In this document: positions 1 to 7,174 of the stretch, piece by piece
Layout: the number at the start of each line of letters is the position of its first letter
Position numbering within the stretch: the stretch's first letter is position 1
Source: Bacillota bacterium
Lineage (GTDB): Bacteria; Bacillota_E; Sulfobacillia; Sulfobacillales; Sulfobacillaceae
Length of the DNA stretch: 28,230 bases
Assembly: GCA_021820645.1 (NCBI GenBank)
Contig: JAKADJ010000001.1
Location: forward strand, 1-28,230
Reading direction: 5' to 3'
Translations under genes and position numbers: made by a program
The notes under the pieces: generated by a model
The model's input: only the letters and a program-made list of their open reading frames with translations
What the model was told of the DNA's origin: nothing
Database searches by the model: none

Positions 1-46
1 GTCCGTCAATCAACAACTGGCTTGCCATCGTGGAGGGCTCCTTCAA

Positions 47-55
47 TGATATAGT
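47..55 (+). promoter_or_regulatory. possible extended -10 promoter for the hydrolase gene
   Basis: TG-A-TATAGT (TATAGT at 50-55) has an extended -10 shape and lies 57 nt before the preferred GTG start of the hydrolase. No good -35 sits 17 nt upstream. The 112 bases before the gene hold no other recognisable element except an 11-nt direct repeat. Confidence 0.25.
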
Positions 56-112
56 CTATGGTAGCAAGAAATGGTTCAATCAACAAGAATCAGCAAAGGA
101 GTGTTCCTTTTA

Positions 113-784
113 GTGCACTGGACATTTATTCACGGAGCGGCATCGAATCACCGAACTTGGTCCCGACAACATCGATTCCCGGTCGATAAGTGGGTGCCCG
201 ACTTACCCACCCTGACCCACAGTACGCCAGCCCACCTCATTAACGACTTAGCCAGTTGGTGTGCATCCTCCCTACCCGAACCCAGTGTCATCGTCGGCCA
301 TTCGATGGGTGGTGCGATCGCCCAAACCATGGCACTCAACTATCCGAATCGGGTTTTAGCGCTGGTTTTAGTGGGCACTGGCCCTCATCTTCCCGTCAAT
401 TCCGAACTACTCGACTTACTCGCCAACCAGCCCCAAGCCGCCTTAGAAAAAATTACTCGGTGGTCACTCAGTCGCGCGGCAGATCCCGGGCTTATAAAAA
501 CCAGCCTCGAGCTTGCCGTTAGCATTCCTCCGGCTCGTGCGCTCCAAGAGTTTACCGCATGCCAATTTTTCGATGTCAGACATCGTCTCAACGACATCAA
601 GTGCCCACGTTTTGTCATCCGGGGTAGCGATGATAAGATGACTCCCGAGGCACTCTCTAACCAATTTCTCGCAGCTTGGCCGGATGTCCCAGGATTTACG
701 ATCCCCGATGCCGGCCATCTTATGATGCTGGAACAGCCCGTATTATTTAATGACGTCTTGGACACCATAAAGTCACGGCTTTAA
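113..784 (+). CDS. alpha/beta-fold hydrolase
   Basis: A 223-residue cytoplasmic hydrolase of the alpha/beta fold superfamily; the substrate is not evident. With the chosen start, the oxyanion-hole HG motif is at residues 7-8 (FIHGAASNH), the nucleophile elbow GHSMGG puts Ser64 in place, an acid lies in GSDDKMTP (Asp173 or Asp174) and the base is His202 in AGHLMMLEQP. The full triad is therefore present, in the order typical of esterases and C-C hydrolases. I chose GTG at 113 because AAAGGAG (95-101) precedes it by 11 nt and the protein then begins directly at the first beta strand. An upstream ATG at 71 has no ribosome binding site and would add 14 unlikely residues. The small membrane protein gene follows at 20 nt, so the two are probably cotranscribed. 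Confidence 0.85.
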   Translation: MHWTFIHGAASNHRTWSRQHRFPVDKWVPDLPTLTHSTPAHLINDLASWCASSLPEPSVIVGHSMGGAIAQTMALNYPNRVLALVLVGTGPHLPVNSELLDLLANQPQAALEKITRWSLSRAADPGLIKTSLELAVSIPPARALQEFTACQFFDVRHRLNDIKCPRFVIRGSDDKMTPEALSNQFLAAWPDVPGFTIPDAGHLMMLEQPVLFNDVLDTIKSRL

Positions 785-803
785 TGGAGGAGTGAGACAC
801 CCG

Positions 804-1094
804 GTGTCGACACTTCAACAACACATTGTTAGCAAAGGGATCCATGCCTTGTCCTGGGCCTCACTGGGTCTAGGATGTTTTTTAGTAATTTTGGCATCGG
901 CCACCCTCCCCCGTATCCACTCGATGACTGTGGGCGAAGGCCTCCTCGGCACATGGTTAGCGTGGAGCTTATTCGGTACCGCAAAAAAGCTACGTAAGCG
1001 CCCAGTCGATGATCAAGATCAGTGGTTTGTGGCTATTCTGGTCATCACCGTGGTTTGGGGAAGTCTCACATGGCTCATCTCACTCATCTCATAG
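804..1094 (+). CDS. small membrane protein, two predicted helices
   Basis: A 96-residue protein I do not recognise. Two hydrophobic segments are visible: one near residues 14-37 (ALSWASLGLG followed by CFLVILAS) and one at the C-terminus (WFVAILVITVVWGSLTWLIS). A short basic stretch (KKLRKRP) and an acidic DDQDQ lie between them, so both ends of the linker probably face the cytoplasm. GGAGGAG at 786-792 lies 11 nt before GTG 804. An in-frame GTG at 792 overlaps that ribosome binding site and is less likely. It follows the hydrolase gene by 19 nt, which suggests an operon. It converges on the tRNA terminator just downstream. Confidence 0.6.
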   Translation: MSTLQQHIVSKGIHALSWASLGLGCFLVILASATLPRIHSMTVGEGLLGTWLAWSLFGTAKKLRKRPVDDQDQWFVAILVITVVWGSLTWLISLIS

Positions 1095-1097
1095 AAC

Positions 1098-1123
1098 AAA
1101 AAAGGAAAGTCCGAAGACTTCCC
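1098..1123 (-). terminator. tRNA-Leu terminator
   Basis: Read on the minus strand, GGGAAGTC-TTCG-GACTTTCC forms an 8-bp stem (one G-U pair) with a stable UUCG tetraloop, followed directly by six T residues. It sits 10 nt beyond the CCA end of the tRNA. It also lies just after the stop of the convergent small membrane protein gene. Confidence 0.85.
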
Positions 1124-1133
1124 CTCAAAAATT

Positions 1134-1221
1134 TGGTGCCGAAGGCCGGACTTGAACCGGCACGTGGGATCACCACACGCGATTTTGAGTCGCGCGCGTC
1201 TGCCTATTCCGCCACTTCGGC
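1134..1221 (-). tRNA. tRNA-Leu (anticodon CAA)
   Basis: A complete class II tRNA on the minus strand. The acceptor stem GCCGAAG pairs with CTTCGGC, the discriminator is A, and the CCA is encoded (1134-1136). The anticodon arm is CGCGA-CTCAAAA-TCGCG, giving anticodon CAA, which reads UUG leucine codons. A long variable arm (GTGGTGATCCCAC type) is as expected for leucine. The T arm is GCCGG-TTCAAGT-CCGGC. The gene stands alone with its own promoter and terminator. Confidence 0.97.
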
Positions 1222-1233
1222 AACGCCTCGTGT

Positions 1234-1262
1234 AGTATACCATGGCGTCTTGGCTTCTTCAA
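1234..1262 (-). promoter_or_regulatory. sigma-A promoter of tRNA-Leu
   Basis: On the minus strand TTGAAG (1257-1262) and TATACT (1234-1239) are separated by exactly 17 bp, and TGG before the -10 adds an extended -10 element. The -10 ends 12 nt upstream of the mature tRNA 5' end. The rest of 1263-1594 holds no convincing gene; it carries the upstream region of the next plus-strand gene. Confidence 0.7.
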
Positions 1263-1533
1263 GCCCTGGTCAATCGATGGTTTAGGTCCCAAACCGCCAT
1301 CAATGCTTGTGGATTCGAGCCGAAGCTCATCTTATTGAAGACTGATCCATCTGTCTCGTCGATTGAGCGCGTGGGCCCAGGTGGTTTCCTTTTTCATGTG
1401 CTCCGTCCAGTTCCCCAAGGCCGGCGTCTGCACACTATCCCGAGTGCTTCTACCAACTCCTTAGAGCCTCTAGACCAACATGCCGAAGATCACATCCCAC
1501 ATTTCAACCTCAGGAACATCTTACCAGTTCGAC

Positions 1534-1541
1534 CATACAAT
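1534..1541 (+). promoter_or_regulatory. possible sporulation sigma-E-like -10 element
   Basis: CATACAAT matches the -10 consensus of mother-cell sigma-E promoters (CATACAMT) and lies 53 nt before the ATG of the peptidoglycan-binding protein. No good -35 is found at the preferred spacing, so this is only a hint. Confidence 0.2.
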
Positions 1542-1594
1542 GGAGGGAATCGTGAAATGTTGCGCGACTTCATACTGAAGGAGATGACGAGACA

Positions 1595-2794
1595 ATGGCT
1601 CTTTTCGATGACACCTTCGCTCCCTATGTACCGTTTGGGAGTCGCACCCTATCCTCGGGGTCCAGCGGGACGGACGTGGCCGTGGTCCAAGCGGTCTATA
1701 ATCTGATGCTGGAATCCATGAATCCCCCAGATGGCCCCATGGGCCAACCGATTAGTATCACCGGCAAATTTGATTCAAGCACTGTAATGGCTGTGAAGAA
1801 TATTCAAAGATACTTTGGCATTACCGTAGATGGCATCGTGGGCACCGCAACCTATTTCCTCTTTGGTCAAGGCGTCGGCTCCGAGACCACTTACGGCGGA
1901 CCCGTTTATGGCAGCCGCCAACTGAGTCAAGGAAATACAGGGGGAGATGTCACGATCCTTCAAAACCGTCTCAATTGTTTCCGTTACGCCTCGATTATCG
2001 GAGGCCCCGCCACGGGATCCTTTAACAGCCGCACCGCCTTGGCGGTACGCGCATTCAAGGCCGATGCCGAACAAAATGGTGACACCGGATTCCCCGATAA
2101 CGCCATTGCGGGTTTCGGATATTACGATGCCACTTGGATCTACACGTTTGCGGGAGGTCGCGCCATCTTTAGCGGTCGCAACGGATTTGATGTCGTGTTC
2201 GTGCAAACTATTCTCAAGGATCTTGGGTACTACTCCCTACGCATCACAGGGTATTACGATATCGCCACGCGGGAAGCGGTCAAGGACTTTCAAAAAGCCC
2301 AGGGCATTAGCGTCGACGGCGTGGTCGGACCCGTCACATTTTACCGTATCGGTTTAAAAAACTCTGAGGGTGCACCCAAACCCCTCGACATCGCGTGGCC
2401 AGTCAAAGTCACACCCAAAGTCTCCGTGTGCTGTGTCGCCCTCACGAGTCAAACCTCGGACCTGCACCCCTACGGTCAAGCCGCACACGTCGTAAATGAA
2501 GAGGAGGGATTCGAAAGCTTGGATGTTGTAGGGAATTTTCTACCCCCACCATCGAACTACGGCAACTATGACCGCTATGGGTTCACTCTCTATGACGCCA
2601 GTACCGGCTCCAAGATTGTCTCTGAGCCCATGGTTCGAGTCAGTGAGAGCGTGGATCCCGGTGAATGGGCCGGCACTCATTCACCCGGAGTCAAAACGAT
2701 TCCGCCCGTCAAAGTCACCGTGTATCCCATGAATGCATCCACGGGCCGCACCGGAAATATCGTGCTGGCGGGAAATACCAGAGATTGCCGATAG
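1595..2794 (+). CDS. protein with three peptidoglycan-binding repeats, no signal peptide
   Basis: A 399-residue protein with three PG_binding_1-like repeats at about residues 16-92, 106-180 and 187-254. The third is the cleanest: it has FVQTILKDLGYY, then TREAVKDFQKAQGISVDG and GPVTF, the family signature. Residues about 265-399 form a separate proline- and valine-rich, probably beta, domain with a CC pair (VCCVAL). No hydrolase domain is visible, so the protein probably binds wall or spore cortex material rather than cutting it. No signal peptide is present: the N-terminus is MALFDDTFAP. Leaderless wall-binding repeats in a spore former fit mother-cell synthesis of a coat or cortex protein, which is inference. 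The start is ATG 1595, 11 nt after AAGGAG. A strong terminator follows. Confidence 0.8.
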   Translation: MALFDDTFAPYVPFGSRTLSSGSSGTDVAVVQAVYNLMLESMNPPDGPMGQPISITGKFDSSTVMAVKNIQRYFGITVDGIVGTATYFLFGQGVGSETTYGGPVYGSRQLSQGNTGGDVTILQNRLNCFRYASIIGGPATGSFNSRTALAVRAFKADAEQNGDTGFPDNAIAGFGYYDATWIYTFAGGRAIFSGRNGFDVVFVQTILKDLGYYSLRITGYYDIATREAVKDFQKAQGISVDGVVGPVTFYRIGLKNSEGAPKPLDIAWPVKVTPKVSVCCVALTSQTSDLHPYGQAAHVVNEEEGFESLDVVGNFLPPPSNYGNYDRYGFTLYDASTGSKIVSEPMVRVSESVDPGEWAGTHSPGVKTIPPVKVTVYPMNASTGRTGNIVLAGNTRDCR

Positions 2795-2805
2795 GCCGCA
2801 TAGCG

Positions 2806-2849
2806 TAACGGAGGCCCGCGAGCACGATCGGAGCCTCCGTTAGTCGTTT
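2806..2849 (+). terminator. rho-independent terminator, possibly bidirectional
   Basis: TAACGGAGGC (2806-2815) pairs perfectly with GCCTCCGTTA (2833-2842), a 10-bp stem with a 17-nt loop, followed by GTCGTTTT. It lies 11 nt after the peptidoglycan-binding gene and 28 nt beyond the convergent glnA stop. Confidence 0.75.
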
Positions 2850-2876
2850 TACCCCATCACCGCCTGGAATCGCGGT

Positions 2877-4292
2877 TTAGGCGTTGAAGTAGAGTTCAAA
2901 CTCCATCGGATGTGGCCGTAAGTTTACGACGTCAACCTCATTGGCGCGCTTATAATTAATCCACGTCTGAATTAAATCTTCGCTGAATACCTGCCCCTGC
3001 AGCAAGAACTCGTGGTCGGCCTGTAAGGCATTGAGCGATTCACCAAATGACCCAGGGACACTCTGTATCTCGGCTAATTCCTCTGGACGTAATGCGTAAA
3101 TGTTCTTATCCAAGGGACCAAACCCCAATTTTACGGGATCCAAGTTCCGTCGCACGCCATCTAATCCCGCCATTAGTGTTGCTGCAAAAGCCAAATAGGG
3201 GTTACTGGTGGCGTCTGGTGTCCGAAACTCAATACGACTGGCCGCTGCCCGATCGTTCACCGGGATCCGAATCGCAGCCGAACGGTTTCCCTTCGAAAAC
3301 ACGATGTTCACCGGGGCTTCATATCCCGGCACCAATCGTCGGTACGAATTGGTTGACGGATTGGTAAAGGCTAACAGTGCTGGCGCATGAACCAAAATTC
3401 CCGCGATGTAACTGAGCGCCATGGGAGAGATGTGAGCATACCCGTCGTCTGAATGAAAAAGAGGCTTGCCGTCTTTCCACAAGGATTGGTGAATGTGCAT
3501 CCCATTCCCGTTGTCACCAAACACGGGTTTTGGCATAAACGTAACGGTTTTCCCAAAACTATGCGCAACGTTGCGCAGCACATATTTGTACATCATGACG
3601 GTATCCGCCTGGTGCGTGAGGGTGGAAAACCGCAAGTCGATTTCCCCTTGGCCTCCAGACGCCACTTCGTGATGGTGCATCTCGACGCGGATGCCAACTT
3701 TTTGTAGCGTCTTCACCATGGCGGATCGGATGTGGTGCGTGGCATCGATCGGAGGTGTCGGGAAATATCCCTCTTTGAGGCGCATGGTGTGACCTAAACC
3801 ATTCTCGCGCCCAGAATTCCAGTAGCCTTCGCCTGAGTCTAAGGCATACATGGCTTCATGCCCTCGATTAACGAAACGAGCCGAGTCGAATAAGAAAAAC
3901 TCAAGTTCTGGACCCCAATATGACGTGTCGGCGATACCGCTCTCTTTCAAATAGGCTTCCGCATTGCGTGCCACGCGACGGGGGTCTCTTTGGTAATCTA
4001 CGTGATGCGGGTCCGTGATGTCCGCGATAATACTAAGGGTCGGCACCTCGAAAAATGGGTCCACAACCGCCGTGCTGGGATCAGGCACCATCAACATGTC
4101 GCTTTCTTCGATGCTACGAAAACCTCTGAGGCTCGATCCATCAAAGGGCACTCCGTGGCTAAAGGTCTCCTCGTCAATCTCACTAATCGGGAGAGTCACA
4201 TGGTGCCAAGTTCCTGGCAAATCTACGATGTGAAAGTCGACCATCTCAATGTTCTTCTCTCGGATTAGGCGTAAGACGTCTTCAGATTTCAC
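2877..4292 (-). CDS. glnA: type I glutamine synthetase (beta-type)
   Basis: A 471-residue glutamine synthetase, which joins ammonia to glutamate using ATP in the cytoplasm. The beta-grasp domain has DGSSLRGF (51-58). The catalytic core has WGPELEFFLFD (126-136), the metal site around GQGEIDLRF (214-222), the ATP-site NGNGMHIHQS (261-270), the glutamate loop NRSAAIRIP (336-344) and EFRTPDATSNPY (355-366). The length and the sequence KNIYALRPEE match the GSI-beta group (about 470 residues); Tyr399 sits at the position of the tyrosine adenylylated in E. coli. No adenylyltransferase gene is in the window, so this control is only possible. The start is GTG 4292 with GAGGAGG about 6 nt upstream. 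It is preceded by a consensus promoter and a palindrome, and it appears monocistronic. Confidence 0.96.
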   Translation of the reverse strand: MKSEDVLRLIREKNIEMVDFHIVDLPGTWHHVTLPISEIDEETFSHGVPFDGSSLRGFRSIEESDMLMVPDPSTAVVDPFFEVPTLSIIADITDPHHVDYQRDPRRVARNAEAYLKESGIADTSYWGPELEFFLFDSARFVNRGHEAMYALDSGEGYWNSGRENGLGHTMRLKEGYFPTPPIDATHHIRSAMVKTLQKVGIRVEMHHHEVASGGQGEIDLRFSTLTHQADTVMMYKYVLRNVAHSFGKTVTFMPKPVFGDNGNGMHIHQSLWKDGKPLFHSDDGYAHISPMALSYIAGILVHAPALLAFTNPSTNSYRRLVPGYEAPVNIVFSKGNRSAAIRIPVNDRAAASRIEFRTPDATSNPYLAFAATLMAGLDGVRRNLDPVKLGFGPLDKNIYALRPEELAEIQSVPGSFGESLNALQADHEFLLQGQVFSEDLIQTWINYKRANEVDVVNLRPHPMEFELYFNA

Positions 4293-4367
4293 ACGAATCC
4301 TCCTCGGTTTTTAACAAAATTCCCCAAAAGTGGCGGGAGTCCCATCACAAATACCGTTCATATCGCC

Positions 4368-4397
4368 ATTATATGTAGGGGTTTAGTCGCGTGTCAA
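4368..4397 (-). promoter_or_regulatory. sigma-A promoter of glnA
   Basis: On the minus strand a perfect TTGACA (4392-4397) and a perfect TATAAT (4368-4373) are separated by 18 bp. They lie about 75 nt upstream of the glnA GTG start. It is the closest match to consensus in the window. Confidence 0.85.
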
Positions 4398-4404
4398 TAA
4401 ACTA

Positions 4405-4431
4405 TGTAAGGTTTCATAAAAATACCTAACA
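4405..4431. promoter_or_regulatory. inverted repeat upstream of the glnA -35, candidate operator
   Basis: TGTAAGGT (4405-4412) and ACCTAACA (4424-4431) form the dyad TGTNAGGT-N11-ACCTNACA, ending 7 bp before the glnA -35. The outer half-sites resemble the TGTNA...TNACA ends of Bacillus GlnR/TnrA boxes, but here they are 17 bp apart instead of 7. Its position suits an activator or a looping repressor. The regulator is inferred, not shown. Confidence 0.5.
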
Positions 4432-4480
4432 CGATAGCAGCGCTATCCTCAGCATGCCAATTTTTCGTCGTCATCATGCG

Positions 4481-4529
4481 TAACACAAGCAAGGGCCCGA
4501 GCGACAACATCGGGCCCTTGCTTGTGTTA
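4481..4529 (-). terminator. 20-bp perfect hairpin downstream of the superoxide dismutase gene
   Basis: TAACACAAGCAAGGGCCCGA (4481-4500) is the exact reverse complement of 4510-4529, with a 9-nt loop. It lies 13 nt beyond the sod stop codon on the minus strand. No T run follows on either strand. It may act as a U-tract-independent terminator or as an mRNA 3' end stabiliser. Confidence 0.6.
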
Positions 4530-4542
4530 TGTTAAAAATCCC

Positions 4543-5142
4543 TCAGATGTGATACTTACTCAAGCGGCCGTTAATTTCGGTCCAGTCCACATTCTTCATG
4601 AAGGCATCAAGGTAAGGAGCCCGTTTGACTCCATAGTCGATACCGTATGCGTGCTCATAGACATCCAAAATCAAGAGCGGATAGGCACCCCAAGGCACGC
4701 CCACGTTATGAGAATCCTGTCCGTAAATGTGTAACTTCTCATCGTCTAGATCGTAAGCCAAGACCACCCAACCACGCACTGCCAAACCGGTGGCTTTAAA
4801 CTCGGTCTCGAACTTTTGATACGATCCAAAGTCTCGATCGATCAATTCACGGATTCGCCCTTGGGCTTCTCCTCCCTTGCCTCCAAGGTTGTCGAAGTAC
4901 CATTCGTGGAGTTTCGCTCCATTGAGGCAAAAGGTTTCTTCGGTCTTTAACCCACGCAACTCACTATATGACTGGTTGGCCGCCGAATAGTCTACGGTCT
5001 CCGCCTTACGGCGGATCTCGTTCAACTTGTTCACGTAACCCTTGTACAAAATCCCATAATGTTGGTCAATTTCTTCCTTGCTAATACCGTCCATGGTCAG
5101 ACAGCTGTTCTTTAAGTCGTGAAACTTGCGTTCTTCAGCCAT
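4543..5142 (-). CDS. Fe/Mn-family superoxide dismutase
   Basis: A 199-residue cytoplasmic enzyme converting superoxide to hydrogen peroxide and oxygen. The four metal ligands can be placed: His28 (DQHYG), His79 (GAKLHEWYFDN), Asp160 and His164 (LDVYEHAYGIDYG), with spacing like E. coli SodA. The usual HHxxYV, NHxFYW and DVWEHAYYLDY signatures are all altered (HYGILYKGYV, HEWYFDN, DVYEHAYGIDY), so it belongs to a divergent branch and the metal (Fe or Mn) cannot be told. There is no signal peptide. The start is ATG 5142 with GGGAGGGG 9 nt upstream. It has its own promoter-like element and a hairpin downstream, so it looks monocistronic. Confidence 0.9.
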   Translation of the reverse strand: MAEERKFHDLKNSCLTMDGISKEEIDQHYGILYKGYVNKLNEIRRKAETVDYSAANQSYSELRGLKTEETFCLNGAKLHEWYFDNLGGKGGEAQGRIRELIDRDFGSYQKFETEFKATGLAVRGWVVLAYDLDDEKLHIYGQDSHNVGVPWGAYPLLILDVYEHAYGIDYGVKRAPYLDAFMKNVDWTEINGRLSKYHI

Positions 5143-5190
5143 TGGTTATACCCCTCCCATGCTTACAAAGTCTCAAGACGCTACCTACCC

Positions 5191-5219
5191 AGTATACCAA
5201 ATCTAGGTATATGGGGACA
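5191..5219 (-). promoter_or_regulatory. probable promoter of the superoxide dismutase gene
   Basis: On the minus strand TATACT (5191-5196) is preceded by TGG, an extended -10. A poor -35 (TGTCCC, 5214-5219) sits 17 bp away. The element is about 50 nt upstream of the ATG. Confidence 0.45.
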
Positions 5220-5279
5220 GGGGACCCCTCGCCTGATAGCCTCTTCAGCAGACCTTGGCGTCCCCAAACTGGGTACCTT

Positions 5280-6599
5280 TTACACCAAACGGGATGCCGT
5301 CACCCTGCATCTGGCAAGAAGTCTTACCACCACAGGCAAGAGACGATGGCCCGCTAACGGAGGCGCAAAACGTCGGGACAATTCTGCGGCAGCCACCATG
5401 CGAATGGCAATAGGATCGCCGACAACACTGGCTTCTTCACGCAACAGCGGCCATAACTCCCCCACCGACGCCCCTAATCCACGCGCCATCATATACGCCG
5501 TTTCGCTCTCGCCGCGATCGATGGCGCTCCACAATTCTTCCACGGCCAGAGGGTGGTCCAGGGTCGCAACATTCGACGGCAGCGTTCCCCGATGGCCGGC
5601 CGCAAAAAACGCTGCGACCCCCCAGCCCCAGGCAGACCATACTAAGCGCCGTTCTTCCGCTGCAGAGTGCTGCGCCATCGACAACGTCATGACATCTAGG
5701 GCTCCGAGAACGTGTCGGGATAAAAAGTCTAAGGTACTCCCATCTGCAGAGCAAAGGGCCTCGAGTAGTAACTGGCTGGCATACCATCGCAAATCTGCCG
5801 TTTTCAGCGATGATGAGACTTCGGCAAATCTCTGCAACAAGTTTTGGAGCTGGTCATTTTCAAAATAGTCTCGGACTCTTGTCGTGGCCTCAGCGTGACT
5901 CGGCCCTACCAAACATTCATCAAATTTGTCGCGAAAATATACGGCATAATCGAGCGGCCGGCTCACGTGGGCTTCTTCAACCGTCCAACCAATCCGGGTA
6001 TGGCCCATGTCCAAACTCGGTTCCATGGCTTGCCACCGCGACGCCAACCGCACCAGGGCCCACGACTCCTCGCCAGCCCAATAGGACGCTAGGCTGGTAC
6101 TCACTCGCCACAGTGAGGGCAACGAGGTCCCGATATCCTGTTGCAAAGAATCTTTCACCACACGTTCCATCAAGCCCTCGAGACCCTCTCGTTCAATCAC
6201 TAACTTGGTCTCCCAGTCGGCGACATCGGGACGCCGATAGTTCCAGGCATGTTCAAGCCCCCGTGATTCCTGGGTTGGATAGGGATTCACCATCAAGCGA
6301 CTACGGTGCTCCAATAGGTCCGCTAAAACCCTGTCGATAATGAGCCACCCCGTGTCCATCGGATGTCGTACCAAGTTCTCGGTCAAGAGACCCAAGTCTA
6401 CGATATCGGTTAAATACGCTGCCGATTCGGACTCGCGGGGCAACACGGCCCACCGCCACAAAATTCTCACGAATTCGGTATAGGGTAAGGAGCGGCCACG
6501 CCACTCTGCTAACCACGCTGTGCGATCTGTCTTGTCCAATTGATTCAGTTCGTCTAAGATTTGAGGCCCGAGTGCCCGCCAGGTTTCATCCCATCTCAT
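5280..6599 (-). CDS. conserved-looking protein of unknown function, 439 residues
   Basis: I do not recognise this protein. It is 439 residues long, rich in Leu, Ala, Arg and Trp, and looks mainly alpha-helical and soluble. I see no signal peptide, no membrane segment except a possible short hydrophobic patch near WGWGVAAFFAAG, and no P-loop or zinc motif. The helical segments suggest a repeat or scaffold-like fold, but that is impression only. The coding case is good: it is a long open frame with steady codon use, and ATG 6599 follows GAAGGGAA at about 10 nt. It is transcribed divergently from the two-component operon with a 176-nt gap, so a shared control region is possible. No neighbour hints at a role. 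Confidence 0.7.
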   Translation of the reverse strand: MRWDETWRALGPQILDELNQLDKTDRTAWLAEWRGRSLPYTEFVRILWRWAVLPRESESAAYLTDIVDLGLLTENLVRHPMDTGWLIIDRVLADLLEHRSRLMVNPYPTQESRGLEHAWNYRRPDVADWETKLVIEREGLEGLMERVVKDSLQQDIGTSLPSLWRVSTSLASYWAGEESWALVRLASRWQAMEPSLDMGHTRIGWTVEEAHVSRPLDYAVYFRDKFDECLVGPSHAEATTRVRDYFENDQLQNLLQRFAEVSSSLKTADLRWYASQLLLEALCSADGSTLDFLSRHVLGALDVMTLSMAQHSAAEERRLVWSAWGWGVAAFFAAGHRGTLPSNVATLDHPLAVEELWSAIDRGESETAYMMARGLGASVGELWPLLREEASVVGDPIAIRMVAAAELSRRFAPPLAGHRLLPVVVRLLARCRVTASRLV

Positions 6600-6724
6600 C
6601 GCTTAGTAATTCCCTTCCGAAGGTTCTCGTCTTGGAGATCATTTTACTGGAGTGGACAGTGAAATCCGAAATATTAAGGAGGATCCCGGATACTCTAGAC
6701 ACTACGGCTGCTTCGGGGCACAAT

Positions 6725-6737
6725 ATCCTCAGAGGAT
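6725..6737. promoter_or_regulatory. 13-bp palindrome upstream of the two-component operon
   Basis: ATCCTC-A-GAGGAT is a perfect dyad 39 nt before the TTG start of the first gene of the operon. It could bind the regulator encoded downstream (autoregulation), but no second copy was found to support that. Confidence 0.25.
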
Positions 6738-6775
6738 TCCTGTGTTCTCGTATTGCAGATAAGGAGGAATTTAGA

Positions 6776-7174
6776 TTGTCATTTCTTCGCTCGTGGGGCT
6801 ATGCTGATGCCCGCCCGATTACGTCCTATCAAGAACAACGCCTCAATGAACTGGTGGACCGATATCACGCAGTACAAAAAGTCAACTTTGTCGATGAGTT
6901 GGATGTCACTAAAGCCATCCTGGGACGGGAGGTCCCCTTTAGCGAGATCACTGTTGCACAAGCCAATCGAGTGGCCGCGCATCTCAACGTACGAGTGGCG
7001 CTCTACACCTATTTCCAATCCAATCTGCCGCCGACACCGCTCGCATTTGACCAAGAAACCGACTGGCTGATTGCTGATCGGCCTCTTCTCAACCGCGTCA
7101 TCGCCCGTGCCGGATGGGACACAGGTGAATATTTCATGTCGCCCCATCCCTTAGACAAGACAGGGAATCGCTAA
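6776..7174 (+). CDS. unknown 132-residue protein heading the two-component operon
   Basis: A 132-residue soluble protein that I do not recognise. The start is TTG 6776: AAGGAGG (6761-6767) is the best ribosome binding site in the region and lies 8 nt upstream. The open frame continues further 5', but those codons look non-coding. Visible features are an N-terminal MSFLRSWGYADARP, a likely helical stretch with QEQRLNELVDRYHAVQK, a segment ITVAQANRVAAHLNVR that resembles a short helix-turn-helix-like or degenerate DNA-binding helix pair, and an acidic tryptophan-containing C-terminal part. Its TAA overlaps the ATG of the response regulator (TAATG), so translation is coupled. It may be an accessory partner of the two-component system; this is inferred from context only. 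Confidence 0.7.
   Translation: MSFLRSWGYADARPITSYQEQRLNELVDRYHAVQKVNFVDELDVTKAILGREVPFSEITVAQANRVAAHLNVRVALYTYFQSNLPPTPLAFDQETDWLIADRPLLNRVIARAGWDTGEYFMSPHPLDKTGNR

Noticed and set aside
6..86. 11-nt direct repeat TCAATCAACAA at 6-16 and 76-86
   Set aside because: Two AT-rich copies 70 bp apart with no flanking element are most simply chance.
385..768. 127-codon minus-strand frame inside the hydrolase gene
   Set aside because: It is antisense to a gene with a complete catalytic triad and lacks a ribosome binding site.
1242..1706. Open frame of 154 codons on the plus strand after the tRNA
   Set aside because: It has no ribosome binding site, runs over the tRNA promoter region and overlaps the start of the peptidoglycan-binding gene by 112 bases in another frame. 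The peptide has no family-like pattern.
5119..5868. 249-codon plus-strand frame across the sod start and the orphan gene
   Set aside because: It is the antisense shadow of the sod promoter and the 439-residue gene; it has no ribosome binding site and a low-complexity composition.
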